From Thermocatellispora tengchongensis (lineage in GTDB: Bacteria > Actinomycetota > Actinomycetes > Streptosporangiales > Streptosporangiaceae), in the NCBI RefSeq assembly GCF_014202315.1, contig NZ_JACHGN010000007.1:132569-196568 (forward strand): DNA of 64,000 bases, in the 5' to 3' direction. The notes beneath the pieces are model-generated. The model saw only the letters and a list, made by a program, of their open reading frames with translations. It was not told where the DNA came from and ran no database searches. Positions 59,118-64,000 of this stretch are shown in pieces (positions within the stretch are counted from its first letter, which is position 1; every line of letters begins with the position of its first letter). The translations under genes were made by a program, and so were the position numbers.

Positions 59118-60852
59118 CGCCGTGCCAGGAGTCCCACAGGGCCGCGTAGGAGCCTCCCGCGGCCACCAGCTCGTCGTGCGGCCCCAGCTCGGTGATCCGG
59201 CCGTCCTCGACGACCGCCACCCGGTCGGCGTCGTGCGCGGTGTAGAGCCGGTGCGCGATGGCGATCACGGTGCGGCCGTCGAGCACGGCGGCGAGCGAGC
59301 GCTCCAGGTGCCGCGCCGCCCGCGGGTCGATCAGCGAGGTCGCCTCGTCCAGCACCAGCGTGTGCGGGTCGGCCAGCACCAGCCGGGCCAGGGCGAGCTG
59401 CTGGGCCTGGGCGGGCGGCACGGCCGCGCCGCCGGAGCCGACCGCGGTGTCCAGGCCCTCGGGCAGCGACTCCACCCAGTCCCAGGCGTCCACCGCGCGC
59501 AGCGCCTGCTCCACCTCGGCGTCGGTGGCGCCGGGGCGGGCGATGAGCAGGTTGTCGCGTACGGTGCCGCGGAAGACGTGGTGCTCCTGGGTGACCAGGG
59601 CGACGTGGCCGCGCAGGTCGTCCAGGGGCAGCTCGACCAGGGGGGCGCCGCCGACCGTGACCGAGCCGGTGCGCGGGCCGTGGATGCCGGCCAGCAGCCG
59701 GCCCAGGGTGGACTTGCCCGCGCCCGAGGGGCCGACCATGGCCAGCCGCTCCCCCGGCGCGACCGTGAGCGACACGTCGTGCAGCACGTCGTGGCCCTCG
59801 CGGTAGGCGTAGCGCACCCGGTCGGCCACGATCTCCTCGCCGTCGGGCCTGGCGGTGCCGGGGGTGCGGTCGTCGGGCACCCGGGCCACGCCGAGCAGCC
59901 GGGCCAGCGACGCGCCGCCGACCTGGAGCTCGTCGATCCACATCAGCAGCCGGTCCAGCGGATCGACGAGCTGCTGGACGTACAGGGTGGCGGCGGTGAC
60001 CTGGTCCAGCGAGACCCAGCCCTCGATGTGGAACAGGCCGCCGATGAGCAGGGTGGCCACGACCGGGATCACGTAGCCCAGCTCGACGCACGGGAACCAC
60101 ACCGTGCGCAGCCTCAGGGTGTAGCGTTCGGCGGCCCAGGAGGCGGCGATGTCGCGGTCGGTGCGGGCGTGCCTGCGCCGGTGCAGGCCGAGCGCCTCGA
60201 CGGTGCGCGCGCCCTCGACGGTCTCGGCCAGGCCCTCGGTCATGTCGGCGTACGCGGCGTTCTCGCGCAGGTAGCCGTCGCGGGCCCGCTTGAGGTACCA
60301 CCGGGTGGAGATCCACAGCAGCGGGGAGGCGAGCAGCGCGGGCAGCGCGAGCAGCGGCCCGACCAGGACCAGCGCGCCGACCGCGAACGCGCCGGTGACC
60401 ACGGCGATCAGCGTCTCGGGCACGGCGTGCCTGACCGAGCGCGACAGCGCGTCCACGTCGCGGGAGGTGCGGGTGATCAGGTCGCCCGACCCGGCGCGCT
60501 CGACGGTGGACAGCGGCAGCGCGAGCACCTGGTCCACGAACTCCTCGCGCAGCTCGGCGAGCACCTTCTCGCCCAGCCGGGAGGAGGCGTAGATGGCGTA
60601 CCTGGTCAGCACGCCCTGGGCGAGTATGAAGGCGGCGATGGCCAGCGCCACGCCGCCCGGGTCGGCGCCGCTGCCGGCCTGGACGCCCTCCACCAGCTCG
60701 CCGAGCAGGCGGGGGGCGGCGAGCCCGGCCACGGCGGCCAGGCCGTGCAGGGCCAGGGCGGTGGCGAGGGCGCCGGGGTAGCGCAGGGTCAGCCGCCGCG
60801 CGTACGCGCGGACCTGCGCCTCGTCGGCGACCGGCAGGATCGGCCGGGACAT
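59107..60852 (-). CDS. ABC exporter half-transporter with intact Walker A but degenerate signature
   Basis: 581 residues; GAGGAG lies upstream of ATG 60852. Six transmembrane helices fill residues 30-310. The nucleotide-binding domain has an intact Walker A (GPSGAGKST), Q loop (VTQEHHVF), Walker B with catalytic Glu (TLVLDEATS) and H loop (IAIAHRL). The LSGGQ signature is replaced by VPPAQAQQ. It follows its partner gene with only 5 bp between and must pair with it, since the partner has the opposite defects. The substrate is unknown. Confidence 0.93.
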   Translation of the reverse strand: MSRPILPVADEAQVRAYARRLTLRYPGALATALALHGLAAVAGLAAPRLLGELVEGVQAGSGADPGGVALAIAAFILAQGVLTRYAIYASSRLGEKVLAELREEFVDQVLALPLSTVERAGSGDLITRTSRDVDALSRSVRHAVPETLIAVVTGAFAVGALVLVGPLLALPALLASPLLWISTRWYLKRARDGYLRENAAYADMTEGLAETVEGARTVEALGLHRRRHARTDRDIAASWAAERYTLRLRTVWFPCVELGYVIPVVATLLIGGLFHIEGWVSLDQVTAATLYVQQLVDPLDRLLMWIDELQVGGASLARLLGVARVPDDRTPGTARPDGEEIVADRVRYAYREGHDVLHDVSLTVAPGERLAMVGPSGAGKSTLGRLLAGIHGPRTGSVTVGGAPLVELPLDDLRGHVALVTQEHHVFRGTVRDNLLIARPGATDAEVEQALRAVDAWDWVESLPEGLDTAVGSGGAAVPPAQAQQLALARLVLADPHTLVLDEATSLIDPRAARHLERSLAAVLDGRTVIAIAHRLYTAHDADRVAVVEDGRITELGPHDELVAAGGSYAALWDSWHGVKR

Positions 60853-60857
60853 CTGCC

Positions 60858-62543
60858 TCACTCCTCGCCTCGGGTGACGGTGGCCCGGTAGCCGGGGCAC
60901 GCGGCCAGCAGCTCGCGGTGGGTGCCCTCGGCGCGGGCGGTGCCGCCCTCCAGGTAGATCACGTGGTCGGCGCGGTCGAGCACCAGCGGGCTCGTGGTGC
61001 ACACCACGGTCGTACGCCCGGCGCGGGCCCCGGCCAGCCGGTCGGCGACGCGGGCCTCGGTGTGGGCATCGACGGCGCTGGTCGGCTCGACCAGGATCAG
61101 CACCTCGGGGTCGGCCAGCAGCGCGCGGGCCAGGCGGAGCCGCTGGCGCTGCCCGCCGGAGAACTCCCGCCCCGACTCGGCCACGACCGCGTCCAGGCCG
61201 CCGGGCAGCGCCTCGACGATGTCCTCGGCGCAGGCGGCGTACAGGGCCTTGGCGACGTCGGCCTCGCCCCTGGTGACCAGCTCGTCGCGGAGCCGCCCGG
61301 CGAACAGCCGGGCGTCGTTGTCGGCGACGAGCACCCGGCGGCGTACCTCGGCCAGCGGGAGATCGCGCAGCGGCACGCCGCCGTAGGTGACCTCGCCGTC
61401 GGCGTAGCGGCCGAGCCGGTCGGCGAGCGCGGCGGCGTGCCCGGGGAGGTCGGCGGCGATGGCGGTGAAGACGCCCGGCCGCACGACCACGCCGGACGCG
61501 GCGTCGGCCAGCGCTCCGGAAGGGGCCCCGGCCGCGGTCCCGGTGTCGGCGATCTCCGGCTCCAGGCTCAGGATGCGCACGACGCGGCGGGCGGCCACGT
61601 GGCCCTTGGTCAGCTTGTCGGCCGCCTCGGTGAGCGTGCGCAGCGGCGCGATCAGGAAGACGGCGTAGACGTAGAAGGCCACCATGTCGCCGCCGCTGAT
61701 CCGGCCCTCCATGGCGAAGGTGGCCGCGAGCCAGGTGACCGCGGCGATCAGCAGGCCGGGCAGCAGCACCTGGGCGCCTTCGAGCACCGACTCCACGGAC
61801 GCGACCCGCACCCCGGCCCGGCGCACCCGCTGGGACTCCTCGCGGTAGCGGGCGGCGAAGACCTGCTCGCCGCCGATGCCGCGCAGCACCCGCAGGCCGG
61901 CCACGATGTCGGCGGCCCTGGTGGCCAGGTCGCCCTGGAGCTCGCGCTGCTCGTGCTGGCGGCGGTGCAGGGGGCGCAGCAGCGGGCCGACGGCCGCGGC
62001 CATCAGCGGCACCCCGGCCAGCACCAGCAGGCCGAGCGGCGGGGAGGTCGAGATCAGGATGGCGCCGATGGCGCCGATCGCGACCAGGGCGCCGCCGCCG
62101 CGCAGCAGGATGTCGATGGCGTTGCCGATGTGGGCGATGTCGGAGTTGCCGACGCTGACCACCTCGCCGGTGGACAGCCGTTTGGGCAGGGTGGCGCCCA
62201 GGCGGGTGGCCTGGCGCGCGGTGACCTGGACCGTGCGGTAGGCCGCGGCCAGCCAGTTCCACACCGCCATGCGGTGGCGCATCACGCCGGCGAACGCCTG
62301 CACGCAGCCGAGGCCGAGCAGCACCAGCGACCACATCGTCAGGGCGCGGGCGTCCTTGCCGATCAGCGCGTCGATCGCCTCGCCGATCACGGCCGGCACG
62401 AGCGCCTGCCCCAGCCACCACAGCACGGCGAAGAGCACGCCGCCGGCGAGGGGTGCGGCCTGCTCGCGGGCCACCCAGTACAGGTAGCGAACGGGCCCGC
62501 GTGAGTCTGGAACGCCGGGATCGGCGACTGGTAAGGACCGCAT
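60858..62543 (-). CDS. ABC exporter half-transporter with degenerate Walker A and intact signature
   Basis: 561 residues from ATG 62543. Six transmembrane helices span about 30-310. In the nucleotide-binding domain the P loop is lost (AADLPGHAAALADRL instead of GxxGxGKST), the Walker B Asp-Glu is altered (VLILVEPTSAVD) and the H loop reads CTTSP. The signature EFSGGQRQRLRLARALL is intact. With the next gene it forms a heterodimer in which only one of the two ATP sites is catalytic. The promoter region is shared with the divergent HTH gene, which has strong operators. Confidence 0.93.
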   Translation of the reverse strand: MRSLPVADPGVPDSRGPVRYLYWVAREQAAPLAGGVLFAVLWWLGQALVPAVIGEAIDALIGKDARALTMWSLVLLGLGCVQAFAGVMRHRMAVWNWLAAAYRTVQVTARQATRLGATLPKRLSTGEVVSVGNSDIAHIGNAIDILLRGGGALVAIGAIGAILISTSPPLGLLVLAGVPLMAAAVGPLLRPLHRRQHEQRELQGDLATRAADIVAGLRVLRGIGGEQVFAARYREESQRVRRAGVRVASVESVLEGAQVLLPGLLIAAVTWLAATFAMEGRISGGDMVAFYVYAVFLIAPLRTLTEAADKLTKGHVAARRVVRILSLEPEIADTGTAAGAPSGALADAASGVVVRPGVFTAIAADLPGHAAALADRLGRYADGEVTYGGVPLRDLPLAEVRRRVLVADNDARLFAGRLRDELVTRGEADVAKALYAACAEDIVEALPGGLDAVVAESGREFSGGQRQRLRLARALLADPEVLILVEPTSAVDAHTEARVADRLAGARAGRTTVVCTTSPLVLDRADHVIYLEGGTARAEGTHRELLAACPGYRATVTRGEE

Positions 62544-62594
62544 GGCCTATCAAGCCTGACAAACGGCCGGTGACGACGGCAAACGGTTTTCGGC

Positions 62595-62638
62595 GTCAAC
62601 CATGGTTGACACAATGCCTGTCGTCAACTTACATTGAC
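62595..62638 (+). promoter_or_regulatory. Promoter with two GTCAA-N6-TTGAC operators
   Basis: TTGACA (62606-62611) and TACATT (62630-62635) are 18 nt apart, and ATG 62643 follows 7 nt later, so the mRNA is leaderless. Two copies of GTCAA-N6-TTGAC overlap this promoter: a perfect 16-bp palindrome at 62595-62610 covering the -35 element, and 62623-62638 covering the -10 element. Centre-to-centre distance is 28 bp. A regulator bound here would block RNA polymerase. Confidence 0.8.
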
Positions 62639-62642
62639 ACCT

Positions 62643-62876
62643 ATGAGCGACACAGCGCAGTTGGCATCGGACGCCAGCAGCCGCGACCCGGCCGTGGGCC
62701 TGCGCGCCGTACGGGCGCTGCGGGTCCTGGTGGAGCGGCTGGAGGCGTTGCAGGTGGACAACGCACGCGAACAGGGCTGGTCCTGGCAGGACATCGCCGT
62801 GCACCTCGGCGTCACCAGGCAGGCCGTGCACAAGAAGTACGCGGGCGGCCGCGGGCTGCTGAGAAGGAAGGACTGA
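62643..62876 (+). CDS. Small HTH protein partnered with a Clp-N protein
   Basis: 77 residues from ATG 62643, fixed by the leaderless promoter. An N-terminal helix (VGLRAVRALRVLVERLEALQV) precedes a helix-turn-helix (WSWQDIAVHLGVTRQAVHKKYAGG, about 45-68). This type is always found before a Clp N-terminal domain gene, here 4 bp downstream. It probably binds the two GTCAA-N6-TTGAC sites in its own promoter. A role in stress control is inferred. Confidence 0.88.
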   Translation: MSDTAQLASDASSRDPAVGLRAVRALRVLVERLEALQVDNAREQGWSWQDIAVHLGVTRQAVHKKYAGGRGLLRRKD

Positions 62877-62880
62877 AGGG

Positions 62881-63429
62881 ATGTTCGAGCGGTTCACCAA
62901 GGCGGCCAGAGACGCGGTCGTCCAGGCCCAGCAGGAGGCCCGCACCCTCGGGCACGGCCGCATCGGCACCGAGCACATCCTGCTGGCCATGCTGTCCGCC
63001 ACCGACCGCCCGCCCGCGCAGGTCCTGGCCGCGATGGGCCTCACCTACGACGAGGCGCGGGCGGCCGTGCGGCGCTACGTCGGCACCGACGACCTCGACG
63101 CCGACGCCCTGGGCACGATCGGCATCGACCTGGGCGCCGTGCGGGAGAAGGTCGAGCAGGTCTTCGGCCCCGGAGCGCTGGACCGTCCGCGAGGCTCGCG
63201 CGCGCCCCTCGGCGGGCACGTCCCCTTCGCCCCCCGCGCCAAGAAGGTGCTGGAGCTCTCGCTGCGCGAGGCCATCCGGCTCAAGCACAACTTCATCGCC
63301 GACAGCCACATCCTGCTGGGCATCCTGCGCGAGGGCGAGGGGGTGGCGATGAAGGTGATCGTGGACGCCGGAATCGACACCGACGCCCTGCGCACCAGGA
63401 TCACCGCCCTGTTGGCCGCGGCCTCCTGA
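62881..63429 (+). CDS. Double Clp N-terminal domain protein
   Basis: 182 residues with two Clp_N repeats: FERFTKAARDAVVQAQQEAR, GTEHILLAML (1-75), then FAPRAKKVLELSLREAIRLK and DSHILLGILREGEGVAMKV (about 118-165). It has no AAA+ domain, so it cannot unfold proteins alone. It may be an adaptor or competitor for ClpC substrates or McsB-type tags. It is co-transcribed with the HTH gene and would be repressed through the operators upstream. Confidence 0.9.
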   Translation: MFERFTKAARDAVVQAQQEARTLGHGRIGTEHILLAMLSATDRPPAQVLAAMGLTYDEARAAVRRYVGTDDLDADALGTIGIDLGAVREKVEQVFGPGALDRPRGSRAPLGGHVPFAPRAKKVLELSLREAIRLKHNFIADSHILLGILREGEGVAMKVIVDAGIDTDALRTRITALLAAAS

Positions 63430-63433
63430 GGCT

Positions 63434-64000
63434 CTACTTGGCCCGCAGGTAGTCGCGGTTCATCCGGGCGATGGTCTCCAGCGGGATGCCCTTCGGGCAC
63501 ACCGCGGTGCACTCACCGGTGTTGGTGCAGCCGCCGAAGCCCTCGGCGTCCATCTGCTCCACCATCGCCTTGGCCCGCGAGTCGCGCTCGGGCTGACCCT
63601 GCGGCAGCAGGCCCAGATGGGTGATCTTGGCTGCGGTGAACAGCGAGGCCGAGCCGTTGGGGCAGGCGGCCACGCAGGCGCCGCAGCCGATGCAGGTGGC
63701 CGCGTCGAAGGCCGCGTCGGCGTCGGCCTTCTTCACCGGGATGGTGTGCGCGTCGGGCGCCGACCCGGCCGGGACCGAGATGAAACCGCCGGCCTGGATG
63801 ATCCGGTCGAACGCCGAACGGTCCACCACCAGGTCCTTCACCACCGGGAAGGGCGCGGCCCGCCACGGCTCGATGGTGATGGTGTCGCCGTCCTTGAAGT
63901 GGCGCATGTGGAGCTGGCAGGTCGTGGTGGCCCGCTGCTCCCCGTGCGCCACACCGTTGATCACCATGCCGCACATGCCGCAGATGCCCTCGCGGCAGTC
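63434..64000 (-). CDS. sdhB: Succinate dehydrogenase/fumarate reductase iron-sulfur subunit (5' end beyond window)
   Basis: The C-terminal 188 or so residues are present, and the frame runs off the right edge. The visible part starts [16 protein letters not shown], the 2Fe-2S ligands, with the last ligand in [22 protein letters not shown] binds the 4Fe-4S cluster and [18 protein letters not shown] the others. The end is [12 protein letters not shown]. It transfers electrons from the flavoprotein to quinone. This type resembles the SdhB of non-classical actinobacterial complex II. The stop codon lies 4 bp from that of the Clp-N gene. Confidence 0.93.
   Translation of the reverse strand, partial: DCREGICGMCGMVINGVAHGEQRATTTCQLHMRHFKDGDTITIEPWRAAPFPVVKDLVVDRSAFDRIIQAGGFISVPAGSAPDAHTIPVKKADADAAFDAATCIGCGACVAACPNGSASLFTAAKITHLGLLPQGQPERDSRAKAMVEQMDAEGFGGCTNTGECTAVCPKGIPLETIARMNRDYLRAK

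Overview
The window is 64 kb of very GC-rich actinobacterial chromosome. The gene content suggests a non-Streptomyces actinomycete, probably Streptosporangiales and close to Nonomuraea: mycothiol synthesis (mshB), a sigE/rseA/mucB/htrA/tatB module, DUF3117, DivIVA-like and Clp-N proteins, a type I-E CRISPR repeat, and many genes that appear to lack a 5' leader. The genus is inferred from content and style only.

Region 1 (1-24.7 kb) is conserved core. It carries an EamA transporter, an MgtE-N/CBS protein with DUF1003, MarR, Mrp, TatB, HtrA, an RseB-like protein, the ZAS anti-sigma factor, SigE, an O-methyltransferase, PepA, DUF3117, PaaX with an enoyl-CoA hydratase, DNA-3-methyladenine glycosylase I, a DivIVA-like protein, a small DHPS-tail-like protein, two LOG proteins, DapE, DapD, DapC and FdxA. 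The order resembles the Mycobacterium tuberculosis Rv1201c-Rv1232c neighbourhood. It provides envelope-stress signalling and diaminopimelate (cell wall and lysine) synthesis. A 151-bp tandem repeat interrupts it at about 15 kb.

Region 2 (24.8-34.7 kb) has an orphan substrate-binding lipoprotein, a methyltransferase, and a three-gene cassette. In the cassette a ParE-like/UvrD-like helicase fusion is flanked by two paralogous proteins with sigma-region-4-like helix-turn-helices. It has its own promoter and is the best candidate here for an undescribed DNA-processing or defence system.

Region 3 (34.7-52.4 kb) is accessory and bracketed by two inverted copies of a 67-bp double-hairpin repeat. 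It contains a shortened PIMT-type methyltransferase, two decayed genes, an ECF42 sigma factor with its DGPF/YCII partner and a matching promoter, WrbA, a two-component system, a secreted SlpD/E-like peptidase, and a second PIMT homologue coupled to a 42-codon highly charged peptide gene (a probable imiditide RiPP locus). It also has a frameshifted small gene, an RsbW-like/XRE regulatory operon, and a 39-repeat type I-E CRISPR array with no cas genes in the window.

Region 4 (52.4-64 kb) is again mostly core: a CysRS paralogue, an NAPE-PLD-like MBL hydrolase, an mshB operon, an S9 peptidase, a heterodimeric ABC exporter with one canonical ATP site, an HTH/Clp-N pair with two matching operators, and the 3' part of sdhB.

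No rRNA or tRNA gene and no intact insertion sequence was recognised.
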